NCBI RefSeq assembly: GCF_024614185.1
Contig: NZ_JAHTLF010000018.1
Span: forward strand, 903,821-967,820
Length of the DNA: 64,000 bases
Direction of reading: 5' to 3'
Source of the DNA: Nocardioides carbamazepini
GTDB lineage: Bacteria; Actinomycetota; Actinomycetes; Propionibacteriales; Nocardioidaceae
Of this stretch, positions 36,482 through 44,618 are shown piece by piece. Both the position numbers and the translations under genes were made by a program. The notes beneath the pieces were generated by a model. It was given only the letters and a program-made list of their open reading frames with translations, had not been told where the DNA came from and ran no database searches. Numbering within the stretch: position 1 is the stretch's first letter; every line of letters begins with the position of its first letter.

Positions 36482-36968
36482 GCTGCGCAGACGAGGGCTG
36501 CTGGCGACCGCGGGGCTGGTGGTCGTCGCCGGTGCCCTGTCCGGGTGCGCGGGGCTGCGCACCGAGTTCGACGAGAAGCGGAACGGCGGGGGGATCGGCT
36601 TCGGCGACGTGGCGAGCGCGGTGCCGGCCGCCGTACCCCGGGTGACGGCGGTGACCGACCCCGGCCGATCGAGGAACGGGTTCTCCTACGCGGTGGACTT
36701 CACGCTCGTCACGGACTCCGTCGACCCGTTCACCGCCGCGCAGCTCGACGACGTCGTCCGGGCGATCTGGGCCACCATCCCCTGGGAGGTGAACGCCCTG
36801 AGCCTGGTCGCCGTCACCGACGCGGCCGACCCCGCCGCCGCGGTCGGCGTCGACCTGCGGGCCGCGGCGGCGGAGCTGACGCCGCTGGGGGTGACCCATG
36901 CCGGGCAGAACGGTGTCACGCTCACGGGCCTGGGCGTGCGCTACGGCGACTGGACCCGGCCCGCGTGA
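36474..36968 (+). CDS. Putative lipoprotein
   Basis: 164 residues. Signal RRRGLLATAGLVVVAGALSGC carries a lipobox (LSGC) with the acylated cysteine at about residue 24. The mature domain has no recognised family; it ends with THAGQNGVTLTGLGVRYGDW. The start overlaps the stop of the GT87-type gene by eight bases, so it belongs to the same transcript and may work on the same envelope glycan. Confidence 0.8.
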   Translation: MAELRRRGLLATAGLVVVAGALSGCAGLRTEFDEKRNGGGIGFGDVASAVPAAVPRVTAVTDPGRSRNGFSYAVDFTLVTDSVDPFTAAQLDDVVRAIWATIPWEVNALSLVAVTDAADPAAAVGVDLRAAAAELTPLGVTHAGQNGVTLTGLGVRYGDWTRPA

Positions 36969-36975
36969 GCCTCGC

Positions 36976-38052
36976 TCAGCCGGCGACGACGACCCGGTCG
37001 AACGACGTGGCGGTGTAGCGGACCCGGACGTCCACGTCCTCCCCGACCTCCGGCACCCGCGCGCCGTGCGGGAGGAACAGCATCGACGCCTGCATGTGCG
37101 GCGGCTCGGCGAAGAGCCGCTGCTTGCCGTCGATGGAGTACGGCGAGCGCACGAACCCGACCGCGTCCATCCCGCCGCGCGCGATGGTCGCCGCCCGGGC
37201 CCTGATCGACTGCTCCCCGGTGGGCGCCTCCAGGCCGATCCCGTGGGCGGTGCCGCCGCTGACGACGAGGACGTGGCCCGACTTGGGCGCGGTGCGGCCG
37301 CGGTAGCCGAACGCGTCGCCGCGCTCCACCGGGTGCACGTCGAGGACGGTCGCCGTCACGCGCAGCGCGGCCCGGTCGCCGAGCCACAGGCCGGTGCCGA
37401 TCCGGGGACGGATCGCGAAGTCGCCGTACTGGGTGCGCAGGGTGGCCAGCTCGGCGTCGGTCAGGTGGCTGACCCACACCTCCGGGTTCGCGCGGGAGGG
37501 GATCTCCGCGCCGACGAAGTCGTTGACCAGCCGGGTGACCTCGCCCAGGTGGGTGCCCTGGCCGAGCGGCAGGTGGAGGGCGAGGCCCTCGACCCGGGCG
37601 CCGGGATGCTTGCGCAGCAGGTCGCCCGCCTCCCACAGCTCGCGGGCGGCCATGCCGTGGCGGCGCATCGACGTCATCCGCTCGAGCACGATCCGCGCCG
37701 TCGGGTCGCGGTGCAGCAGGTCGCGCAGGTCCGCCAGCCGGCTGACGGTGTGGACCAGGCGCGTCGCGACCGCGGGCTCGGGCAGCGCCACCCAGGGCCG
37801 CCACGGGGTGAGCACGAGCAGGTCGCCGTGCCAGCGCTGGGCGACCTCGGGCAGCTCGTCGTAGGTGCCGACGGCGAGGGTGCGCACGTCGTGGCCGCGC
37901 TCGGCCAGCCACTGGGCCTTGCGGGCCAGTCGGCCCAGCGTGAACCCGTAGCCGTTGCCCTTCGCGACCGGCACGATGCCCGGCTGCGCGTCGGCGACCG
38001 ACTCGAGGTGGGCCCGCCAGCGCGGGCCGTCGACGGTGAGCGTGAGGCTCAT
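36976..38052 (-). CDS. Alanine racemase-like PLP protein
   Basis: 358 residues from ATG 38052. N-terminal TIM barrel of the alanine racemase type with PLP lysine K31 in PVAKGNGYGFTLG (canonical KANAYGHG), then RMTSMRRHGM and EGLALHLPLGQG. The C-terminal part (GDAFGYRGRTAPKSGHVLVV) differs from classical Alr. It begins two bases after the stop of a FemAB-type gene, which suggests a peptidoglycan peptide role, perhaps providing a D-amino acid or a tRNA-linked intermediate. True racemase activity is not certain because the C-terminal tyrosine motif is not recognisable. Confidence 0.75.
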   Translation of the reverse strand: MSLTLTVDGPRWRAHLESVADAQPGIVPVAKGNGYGFTLGRLARKAQWLAERGHDVRTLAVGTYDELPEVAQRWHGDLLVLTPWRPWVALPEPAVATRLVHTVSRLADLRDLLHRDPTARIVLERMTSMRRHGMAARELWEAGDLLRKHPGARVEGLALHLPLGQGTHLGEVTRLVNDFVGAEIPSRANPEVWVSHLTDAELATLRTQYGDFAIRPRIGTGLWLGDRAALRVTATVLDVHPVERGDAFGYRGRTAPKSGHVLVVSGGTAHGIGLEAPTGEQSIRARAATIARGGMDAVGFVRSPYSIDGKQRLFAEPPHMQASMLFLPHGARVPEVGEDVDVRVRYTATSFDRVVVAG

Positions 38053-38054
38053 GC

Positions 38055-39185
38055 TCAGCCCCTCCGCTGCAGGTAGACCTGGAACGCCTTGTAGAGCGCC
38101 CGGTTGATCGGCAGGTCCCACTCGCCGGCGTACTCGACGGCCTCGCCGCCGGTGCCGACCTTGAACTGGATCAGGCCCACGTGGGCGTCGTCGGCGTCGA
38201 GGGTCTCCGTGATGCCGCGCAGGTCGTAGACCGCCGCGCCGGCCGCGATCGCGTCGCGGATCATCGTCCACTGGATCGCGTTGGAGCCGCGGACCTCGCG
38301 CTTCTCGGTGGACGAGGCGCCGTAGGAGTACCAGGCGTGCTCGCCGACCCGGATCGCGATGGTGGAGGCGACCAGGTCGCCGTCGTGGCGGGCCAGCCAG
38401 AGGGTGAAGCGCTCGTCGCTGTCGGCCTGCAGGGCGTCGTACATCGTCTCGAAGTAGCGCAGCGGACGCGGCGTGAAGTGGTCGCGCTCGGCGGTGTGCG
38501 CGTACAGCTCGTGGAAGGCCGACAGGTCCTCGCGGGTGCCGCGGACGACCTCGACGCCCTCCTTGGCGGCCTTCTTGATGTTGCGGCGCCACAGCTGGTT
38601 CATCCCCTTGAGGACCTCGTCCTCGGTGCGCTGCGTGCCGTCGGGGTGGCGCAGGGGGATCTGGAAGACGAACTGCGGCTGACCTGCCGCGAAGCCGCCC
38701 TCGACCCCCTGGTGGCGCCAGCCGAGCTCGTGCAGCTGGGCGACCACCCGGGCGCCCGCGGGGGTGCGCTCGGCCGGCGGGATCTCGCCGAGGAGGCGGA
38801 CCGCCGGGTCGGCGATGCCCTCCTTCACCTGCGCGGTGGTCCAGCGGCGGGTGACGACCGGCGGCCCGATCCGGACGGCGAAGGCGCCCTGCTTCTTGAG
38901 GTGCGCCACCATCGGGGCCAACCAGCCGTGGAGGTCGTCGCTGCCCCAGTCGATGACCGGGCCCTCGGGCAGGTAGGCGAGGAAGCGGTTGAGCTTGGGG
39001 AGCTTCCGGTAGAGGACCAGCGCGACGCCGACCTGCCGTCCGGCGTCGTCGAACCAGCCGAGCGACTCGCTGCGCCACTCGCTCTTCACCTGGGCCCAGC
39101 CGGGTGTCTGCAGGAAGCTGGCGGACGGGAGTGTGGCGAGGTGGTCGCGGTGCTCGGTCGGGGAGATCGGGCGCACGCTGGGCAT
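38055..39185 (-). CDS. FemAB-family peptidyltransferase
   Basis: 376 residues from ATG 39185 (the frame continues upstream but is not coding). Two GNAT-like halves: FLQTPGWAQVKSEWRSESLGW early, NQLWRRNIKKAAKEGVEV in the middle helical section, and ISYGASSTEKREVRGSNAIQW-type motif (WYSYGASSTEKRE) with YDLRGI near the end, all standard FemX/FemA landmarks. These enzymes add amino acids from aminoacyl-tRNA to the stem peptide of lipid-linked peptidoglycan precursors. Pairs with the alanine racemase-like gene downstream. Confidence 0.9.
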   Translation of the reverse strand: MPSVRPISPTEHRDHLATLPSASFLQTPGWAQVKSEWRSESLGWFDDAGRQVGVALVLYRKLPKLNRFLAYLPEGPVIDWGSDDLHGWLAPMVAHLKKQGAFAVRIGPPVVTRRWTTAQVKEGIADPAVRLLGEIPPAERTPAGARVVAQLHELGWRHQGVEGGFAAGQPQFVFQIPLRHPDGTQRTEDEVLKGMNQLWRRNIKKAAKEGVEVVRGTREDLSAFHELYAHTAERDHFTPRPLRYFETMYDALQADSDERFTLWLARHDGDLVASTIAIRVGEHAWYSYGASSTEKREVRGSNAIQWTMIRDAIAAGAAVYDLRGITETLDADDAHVGLIQFKVGTGGEAVEYAGEWDLPINRALYKAFQVYLQRRG

Positions 39186-39216
39186 GGAGATCAGGCTATC
39201 GGGCGCTGCCGCCGGG

Positions 39217-39423
39217 TCAGCGGCAGGTGACGACGAGCTCGAAGGTCTTGGAGAGCATCCCGTTGGTCGGGTTGCTGGTGTCGACGCCGACGGCCTGGCC
39301 CGTGATCGCGTACCGGTCGCCGTCGGTGATCTGTTCGAGCCCGGACCTGATCCACCGGTCGGCGGCAGGCGGACTAGTACGCGTCGCTTGCTCGGCCGGC
39401 GAGTCAATCAGCGTCGTGGATGA
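39217..39423 (-). pseudogene. C-terminal remnant of an unidentified protein
   Basis: An open frame of 68 codons ends at TGA 39217-39219 with no ATG or GTG start. Its last 40 residues read like a folded protein end (LEQITDGDRYAITGQAVGV then SKTFELVVTCR). It stops against the toxin gene remnant on the same strand. Most simply the rest of the gene was lost when the toxin-antitoxin pair came in. Family unknown. Confidence 0.4.
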
Positions 39424-39767
39424 TCACGCCTGGCCGGTTGATCTCCAGGTACTGGTAGCTGGTGATCGAAGCCGCGAGCTCGAACCAGTGCTGATCGAAC
39501 ATGGCGAGCAGGTCACGGGTCGAGATGTTTGCCGCACGTGATGTGGAGGAGTCTCGCCGGACGCTTTCGCAGCAGATGTGAGATCCGGAAGTCGTCGTCC
39601 TTGGTCACCACGAAGCGGTCCTCGGTGTCTGCCCATCGGGCGACCTCCGGATCCGGCATCGTGGTGCCGCCGGGGTAGTCCTTGATATGCCGCGCGTCGT
39701 GACCGCGCTCGGTCAAGTAGTGCGCGAGCGCCCTGGGCAGTTGCTGGTCGACAAGGAAACCGGTCAC
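39404..39767 (-). pseudogene. DUF5615 PIN-like toxin with a frameshift near its C-terminus
   Basis: GTG 39767 overlaps the antitoxin stop (GTGA). The intact frame gives 84 residues (LVDQQLPRALAHYLTERGHDA, then DEVARW-like PDPEVARWADTEDRFVVTKDDDF with PIN-type acidic residues) and stops at 39513. From the AAA run at 39528-39530 the other frame continues as NISTRDLLAMFDQHW to a stop at 39404, which matches the usual end of this family. Removing one A would give a 120-residue toxin. It is therefore a one-base insertion: a real mutation, a sequencing error or, less likely, a recoding site. Confidence 0.75.
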
Positions 39768-40003
39768 GCGACGATGCGTCGGAGGCGGCCGGCGGAGTCG
39801 AGCGCCGCGAACTCGAGGACAGCGAGGATGTCGTCTCGTTCGAGCTCGTCATAGTCGGTGAGGATCTCGTCATAGGTCATGCCGGAGGCCAGCAATTCGA
39901 GGATGTCCTGCACCCGCAGGCGCATCCCCCGGATCGTCGGCGCACCGTGGCAGATCGACGGGTCGACCGTGATCCGGTCAAGACGGCTGACGGCTTCGTT
40001 CAT
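39764..40003 (-). CDS. DUF433 antitoxin
   Basis: 79 residues. DUF433 pattern: ITVDPSICHGAPTIRGMRLRVQDILELLASGMTYDEILTDY, a helix-turn-helix-like fold typical of VapB-type antitoxins paired with DUF5615 PIN-like toxins. The ATG at 40003 follows a short leader with GCC-rich sequence. It should bind its own operator and neutralise the toxin encoded directly downstream. With the toxin frameshifted the pair may no longer be active. Confidence 0.85.
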   Translation of the reverse strand: MNEAVSRLDRITVDPSICHGAPTIRGMRLRVQDILELLASGMTYDEILTDYDELERDDILAVLEFAALDSAGRLRRIVA

Positions 40004-40056
40004 AGGCGGAGTCTACGCGTTGCGCGCGGCGGGCCTGAAGCATGCCGGGACGCCAG

Positions 40057-40854
40057 TCAGAGGCGCTCGCGCAGCCAGGCGAAGTCGGCGAGGTGCTCGT
40101 CGGCGCCACCCGGCGTCTCGCACACGACCGGCGCGCCGGCGTCGCGGACGACCTGGGCGAGCAGGTCGGGGTCGATCTGGCCGGCGCCGAAGTTGGCGTG
40201 CCGGTCGGCGCCGGAGTCGAAGGAGTCACGGCTGTCGTTGGCGTGGACCAGGTCGATCCGGCCGGTGATGGCGCGCACGTCGTCGACGATCGTCTCCAGC
40301 GCGTTGCCGCCGGCATGGGCATGGCAGGTGTCCAGGCAGAAGCCCACCATGTCGGCGCCCTCGGCGGAGGCGATGGCGTCCCAGGTGCCCTTGATCCGGT
40401 CGAGGTAGCGGGTCATCGCGTTGGTGCCGCCCGCGGTGTTCTCGATGAGCAGCGGGATCTTGAGGTCGGTGGCCTCGATCGCCTTGCGCCAGTTGTCGAA
40501 GCCCTTCGCCGGGTCGTCCTCGTCGGTCACATGCCCGCCGTGGACGATCAGCCCCTTCGCGCCGAGCTCGGCGGCGGCGTCCATGTGCTGCTGCAGGAGC
40601 TTGCGGCTGGGGATCCGCTGGCGGTTGTTGGTCGTGGCGACGTTGATCAGGTACGGCGCGTGCACGTACAGGTCGACACCGGCCGTCTCCGCCGCGGCGC
40701 GCAGGGCGGCCGGGCCGCCGTCGTACGACAGGACGGGACCCTTGTAGGACTGGGGATTGCCGAGGAAGAACTGGACCAGCGGAGCGTTGCGGGCCGCCGC
40801 CTCGGCGACCGGGTCGGTCTGGTCGACGTGGGCTCCGATGCGCAGCTCGCTCAT
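40057..40854 (-). CDS. nfo: Endonuclease IV (deoxyribonuclease IV, AP endonuclease)
   Basis: 265 residues from ATG 40854. TIM-barrel AP endonuclease with the three-zinc site visible in VHAPYLIN, IVHGGH, LIENTAGG, GFCLDTCHAHAGG, VHANDS and CETPGG. Cuts DNA 5' of abasic sites during base-excision repair. Divergent from the FHA-protease gene at 40920, sharing a 65-base promoter region. Confidence 0.93.
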   Translation of the reverse strand: MSELRIGAHVDQTDPVAEAAARNAPLVQFFLGNPQSYKGPVLSYDGGPAALRAAAETAGVDLYVHAPYLINVATTNNRQRIPSRKLLQQHMDAAAELGAKGLIVHGGHVTDEDDPAKGFDNWRKAIEATDLKIPLLIENTAGGTNAMTRYLDRIKGTWDAIASAEGADMVGFCLDTCHAHAGGNALETIVDDVRAITGRIDLVHANDSRDSFDSGADRHANFGAGQIDPDLLAQVVRDAGAPVVCETPGGADEHLADFAWLRERL

Positions 40855-40919
40855 GTCCGCCACCGTATCGACCGGCGGCGACACTCGTGGATCGGGCGCC
40901 GGGGCATTACCTTCCTCGC

Positions 40920-42932
40920 GTGAGCACTCTCCACGTCTCCGCGGGCGACCGGACCTGGTCGTTCGAGGAGCCACGCGTCGTCACCATCGGTCGAGACGCC
41001 GGATCCGACATCCTCCTCACCGCGCCCTCGGCGTCCCGACGGCACGCCGAGCTCCGCTCGGACGGCTCCGGCTGGGTGCTCGTCGACGTCGGCTCCAGCG
41101 GCGGGACCTTCCTCCAGGGGAACCGGGTGACCGAGGTCCGGCTCAACGGCCCGACCACGGTCCGGTGCGGCGGGGTGAACGGCGAGGAGCTGACCCTGAC
41201 CCCGGCCGTGGCCCCCCGTCCGGTCGCGCCCGCGCCCGCCGTGCCGCCCCCTGCCGCGCTCGAGCAGACGATGCTGCCGGGTGCCGTCGGCCCGGTCGGT
41301 CCGGGCCCGGGCGGCGCGCCCGGCTTCGGCGGCGGACCCGGGCTGCTGGTCCGTGCCGGAGGCACGTCGCGCCGGTTCCCGCCAGGGGTGGTCGTCCGGA
41401 TCGGCCGCGACCCGGGCAACGAGGTCGTCGTCGACGACCCGTCGGTCTCCCGGCTGCACGGCGTGGTCGAGGGCCGCCCCGACGGCTGGTGGTACGTCGA
41501 CCGGTCGAGTGCCGGCACCTTCCTCGAGGAGGACCGGGTCGTCCAGCGCCGGCTCGAGGACCCGACCACCCTGATGCTCGGCCATCCCACGGCGGGTGCC
41601 GAGGTGGAGGTCGTCCCGATCGTGGCCGCCGGTGCCGCGCAGAAGTCGATAGCGAAGAAGAAGCGCAGGCGCACCGCCACTCTGGTCGGCGGCATCGTGG
41701 CCGCGCTGGTCCTCGCGGGTGGCGGCGTCACCGCGGCGATCGTGCTGGGCGACGACGACTCCGGCGGCGGGGGCGGTCCGTCCGGGACCGCCGGCCTGAG
41801 CACCCAGGAGCTCGACCGGGCCAAGCTCGCGAGCGTGCTGATCATCGCCGTCGACGACAGCGGAGAGCCGCTGTACACCGGCTCCGGCACGATCATCAGC
41901 GAGGACGGCCTGATCCTCACCAACGCCCACGTCGGCAAGCCCAGCGCCCCCGGCCAGCTGCCGCCGGCCGAGGACCCGGCGGGCCTGCTGGTCGCGCTCA
42001 CCTCGGCCGAGGACGACAAGCCGGCAGCGCCGTCGTACACCGCGGAGGCGATCATCGCCGACGGGGTCCTCGACCTCGCGGTCCTCCGGATCGCCGCCGA
42101 CGCCGACGGCAAGGAGATCGACGAGAAGGACCTCGACCTGCCCACCCCGGTCCCGCTCGGTGACAGCGACGACCTGCGCACCGGCGACGAGCTCACCGCG
42201 CTCGGGTTCCCGGCCGTCGCGCACGTCGCGTCGGGCGACGGCCTCGACCGGGCGCTCACCGTCACCCGGGGCGTCGTGTCGACCTTCCTCACCGAGACCG
42301 CCGTGCCCGGCAACCGGGCCTGGATCGACAGCGACATCCGGATCGGCTCCGGCAACTCCGGTGGCGCGTCGATCAACGACGACGGCGAGCTCGTCGGCGT
42401 CAACAGCGCCGTGGTCACCGAGTCGACGATCGGCGACAGCGGCGAGGGCGGTGCCTTCACCGGCGGCTCGGCCCGGATCCGCCCGGTCAACCTGACCGGC
42501 GACATCATCGACATCGCGAAGGACGGCGGCGACCCGGACTACGTGTCGCCGTACCTCGACGACGTGCCGGAGCCGCCCACCGACCCGATGGGCCAGGCCA
42601 CCGCCTCCCCCGCCGGCTGGAGCTCCGACGGCAACAGCGACTGCTCGACGACCAGCACCATGGACGACCCCCAGGTGCTCAGCGGCGTCGTCCTCCCGGC
42701 CACCCTGTACGCGCACTTCGCCGTGACGGGGCTGCCGGACGGCACGCCGTTCACGATCGAGCTCTACAACCCCGACGGCGAGCTGCTCGGCTCCCTCGAC
42801 GGCGCGTGGGACCTCGGCTCCGACGACGTGTGCGCGGCGGTGTCCCTCGACGTACCCGAGGGCCTGGCGGGCGCGATCGCAGTGCTCGTCATCGACGACT
42901 CGTCGATCCGCAACCCGGTGCTGTTCGGGTAG
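40920..42932 (+). CDS. Membrane protein with two FHA domains and an extracytoplasmic trypsin-like protease
   Basis: 670 residues from GTG 40920. First FHA domain (residues 18-85: VTIGRDAGSDILL, SASRRHAEL, VDVGSSGGTFL), proline-rich linker, second FHA domain (140-215: VVRIGRDPGNEVVVDDPSVSRLHGVV), then KKKRRR and one membrane helix (about 254-277). Outside lies a chymotrypsin-fold protease with H337 (TNAHVG), D385 (LDLAVLRI) and S480 (GSGNSGGAS), followed by a 130-residue domain of prepeptidase C-terminal type (HFAVTGLPDGTPFTIELY). Both FHA domains should read phosphothreonine inside the cell, so a kinase signal may control an external protease. Confidence 0.88.
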   Translation: MSTLHVSAGDRTWSFEEPRVVTIGRDAGSDILLTAPSASRRHAELRSDGSGWVLVDVGSSGGTFLQGNRVTEVRLNGPTTVRCGGVNGEELTLTPAVAPRPVAPAPAVPPPAALEQTMLPGAVGPVGPGPGGAPGFGGGPGLLVRAGGTSRRFPPGVVVRIGRDPGNEVVVDDPSVSRLHGVVEGRPDGWWYVDRSSAGTFLEEDRVVQRRLEDPTTLMLGHPTAGAEVEVVPIVAAGAAQKSIAKKKRRRTATLVGGIVAALVLAGGGVTAAIVLGDDDSGGGGGPSGTAGLSTQELDRAKLASVLIIAVDDSGEPLYTGSGTIISEDGLILTNAHVGKPSAPGQLPPAEDPAGLLVALTSAEDDKPAAPSYTAEAIIADGVLDLAVLRIAADADGKEIDEKDLDLPTPVPLGDSDDLRTGDELTALGFPAVAHVASGDGLDRALTVTRGVVSTFLTETAVPGNRAWIDSDIRIGSGNSGGASINDDGELVGVNSAVVTESTIGDSGEGGAFTGGSARIRPVNLTGDIIDIAKDGGDPDYVSPYLDDVPEPPTDPMGQATASPAGWSSDGNSDCSTTSTMDDPQVLSGVVLPATLYAHFAVTGLPDGTPFTIELYNPDGELLGSLDGAWDLGSDDVCAAVSLDVPEGLAGAIAVLVIDDSSIRNPVLFG

Positions 42933-42958
42933 CACCCTGCCGCGGGGTGCGCAGCCCT

Positions 42959-43109
42959 CACCGACCCGGCACAGATTGAGTCTCAGATCGCACTGACCCG
43001 GCGCAAACTGAACCCGAGAACGCACCGACCCGGCGCAAAGTGAACTCTGCTCGAGTTTCATCCGCGCCGGGTCGGCGGGTGTTGCGACTTCATCTGCGCC
43101 GGGTCGGTG
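42959..43109. repeat. Five-copy array of a 24-bp repeat with about 32-bp period, three direct and two inverted
   Basis: Copies start at 42959, 42991 and 43023 (plus orientation; core CACCGACCCGGCGCAAA-TGAAC) and lie inverted at 43054-43077 and 43086-43109. Spacing is 32, 32, 31 and 32 bases, and copies 3/4 and 2/5 are placed symmetrically about 43050, so the array can extrude as a large hairpin. The 14-base core recurs in the alaA terminator at 4995-5030. It lies in the 329-base gap before rpsF. Confidence 0.85.
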
Positions 43110-43175
43110 GCGATTCGGCCCGGTCGGGCGGGCGCTGTTAACCTCTCCTGTCCGGTGCCACTGGCGCCGTACCGT

Positions 43176-43230
43176 CCGCTGGGCCGAACCAGCGGGCAAG
43201 CAAGGCCCTCCTGCCGCGGAAAGTCCGCGG
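43176..43230 (+). promoter_or_regulatory. Structured rpsF leader, candidate S6:S18 autoregulatory RNA
   Basis: Two perfect hairpins: CCGCTGG(43176)/CCAGCGG with loop GCCGAA, and CCGCGGA(43214)/TCCGCGG with loop AAG, ending 13 bases before the AGGAGG of rpsF. The CCG in the first loop resembles the CCG element bound by the S6:S18 complex in rpsF leaders of many bacteria. Assignment is tentative. Confidence 0.4.
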
Positions 43231-43261
43231 CCGCCTGAGTCCAGAGGAGGTGGAGACCGCT

Positions 43262-43549
43262 TTGCGCAACTACGAAGTCGTGGTCATCCTCGACCCGAGC
43301 CTCGACGAGCGGACGGTCCAGCCGTCGCTCGACAAGTACCTGAACGTCGTCCGCAACGACGGCGGCACGGTCGACAACGTCGACGTGTGGGGCAAGCGTC
43401 GTCTGGCGTACGAGATCAAGAAGAACGCCGAGGGCATCTACGCGATCATCAAGCTGACGGCCGCCCCGGCGACCGTCGACGAGCTCGACCGCCAGCTGAC
43501 CCTCAACGAGTCCGTCCTGCGGACCAAGGTCCTGCGACCCACCGTCTGA
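43262..43549 (+). CDS. rpsF: 30S ribosomal protein S6
   Basis: 95 residues from TTG 43262, giving the conserved start MRNYEVVVILDPSLDERT. AGAGGAGG at 43243-43250 is correctly spaced for this TTG, whereas the upstream GTG at 43250 lies inside that ribosome site and cannot be the start. Family landmarks: GGTVDNVDVWGKRRLAYEI and GIYAIIKL. Binds 16S rRNA with S18. First gene of the rpsF-ssb-rpsR-rplI operon. Confidence 0.95.
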   Translation: MRNYEVVVILDPSLDERTVQPSLDKYLNVVRNDGGTVDNVDVWGKRRLAYEIKKNAEGIYAIIKLTAAPATVDELDRQLTLNESVLRTKVLRPTV

Positions 43550-43673
43550 GGCAGCCCGGCCCCCAACCTGTGGAGCGCGACTACCGATTGTCGGCGCCAC
43601 GGGACACCATGGGGGCCGTTGCCCGGGACTGACCCGGGCGGGCCACTCGAACCCACCCTCACAGGAGAGCACC

Positions 43674-44282
43674 ATGGCTGGCGACACCGTCATCACCGTC
43701 ATCGGAAACCTCACCGACGACCCGGAGCTGCGCTTCACCCCGTCGGGTGCGGCCGTCGCCAACTTCACGGTGGCGTCCACGCCGCGGTCCTTCGACCGTC
43801 AGACCAACGAGTGGAAGGACGGGGAGACCCTGTTCCTGCGCTGCTCGGTCTGGCGCCAGGTCGCCGAGAACGTCGCCGAGTCCCTCCAGAAGGGCATGCG
43901 GGTCGTCGTGCAGGGACGGCTCGTCTCGCGGTCCTACGAGGACCGTGAGGGCCAGAAGCGCACCGTCAACGAGCTGCAGGTCGACGAGATCGGCCCGTCG
44001 CTGACGTGGGCGACCGCCAAGGTCACCCGCGCGAGCCGCTCCGGCGGTGGCGGTGGCTACGGCAGCCAGGGTGGCGGCCAAGGTGGCGGCAACCAGGGCG
44101 GTGGACGTCCCGCGGGTCAGGACCCGTGGGGCGGTGCCCCCGCTGGCGGTGCCCCCGCTGGCGGTGCCCCCGCCGGTGGTGGCCAGCAGCAGGGTGGCGG
44201 TTCCAACTACGGGGGCGGCGCCCCGGCCAACGACCCGTGGGCCGCGCCGGGAGTCGCATCGAGCGACGAGCCCCCGTTCTGA
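43674..44282 (+). CDS. ssb: Single-stranded DNA-binding protein
   Basis: 202 residues. OB-fold in the first 115: TVIGNLTDDPELRFTPSGAAVANF, FLRCSVWRQVAENVAESLQKGMRVVVQGRL. The tail is Gly/Gln/Pro-rich and ends DEPPF, the acidic tip that recruits replication and repair proteins. The tail includes three exact 15-base tandem repeats coding GGAPA at 44130-44174. Ribosome site AGGAGA before ATG 43674. Confidence 0.97.
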   Translation: MAGDTVITVIGNLTDDPELRFTPSGAAVANFTVASTPRSFDRQTNEWKDGETLFLRCSVWRQVAENVAESLQKGMRVVVQGRLVSRSYEDREGQKRTVNELQVDEIGPSLTWATAKVTRASRSGGGGGYGSQGGGQGGGNQGGGRPAGQDPWGGAPAGGAPAGGAPAGGGQQQGGGSNYGGGAPANDPWAAPGVASSDEPPF

Positions 44283-44353
44283 TCAAGCATCACAACCCAA
44301 CCATTCCGGCCGACGTTGACTGACGCGGCCGGGCTCTGAGGAGGAGCACCACA

Positions 44354-44590
44354 ATGGCGAAGGCAGTCGTCCGCAAGCCGAAGAAGAAGGTTTGCCAGTT
44401 CTGCAAGGAGAAGGCCACCGGTGTCGACTACAAGGACACCGGCCTTCTGAAGAAGTTCATCTCCGACCGCGGCAAGATCCGCGCCCGTCGGGTGACCGGC
44501 AACTGCGTCCAGCACCAGCGGGACGTCGCGATCGCGGTGAAGAACGCCCGCGAGGTCGCACTGCTGCCCTACACCTCCGCCGGCCGCTGA
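44354..44590 (+). CDS. rpsR: 30S ribosomal protein S18
   Basis: 78 residues: KPKKKVCQFCKEK, DYKDTGLLKKFISDRGKIRARRVTGNCVQHQR. The CQFC pair plus the later NC suggests the zinc-binding form. Binds S6 on the 30S platform. GAGGAG precedes the ATG. Confidence 0.97.
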   Translation: MAKAVVRKPKKKVCQFCKEKATGVDYKDTGLLKKFISDRGKIRARRVTGNCVQHQRDVAIAVKNAREVALLPYTSAGR

Positions 44591-44618
44591 GCAGCGTCAG
44601 AGAAGGAGAGCTGAACTC

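Noticed and set aside
39104..39541. 145-codon plus-strand open frame
   Set aside because: It is antisense to the femAB start, the gene remnant and the toxin, all of which have better protein character.
42959..43109. CRISPR array
   Set aside because: Repeats are regularly spaced but the gaps are only about 8 bases, two copies are inverted and no cas gene is present.
43250..43261. GTG 43250 as rpsF start
   Set aside because: It lies inside the AGGAGG ribosome site; TTG 43262 gives the conserved S6 N-terminus.
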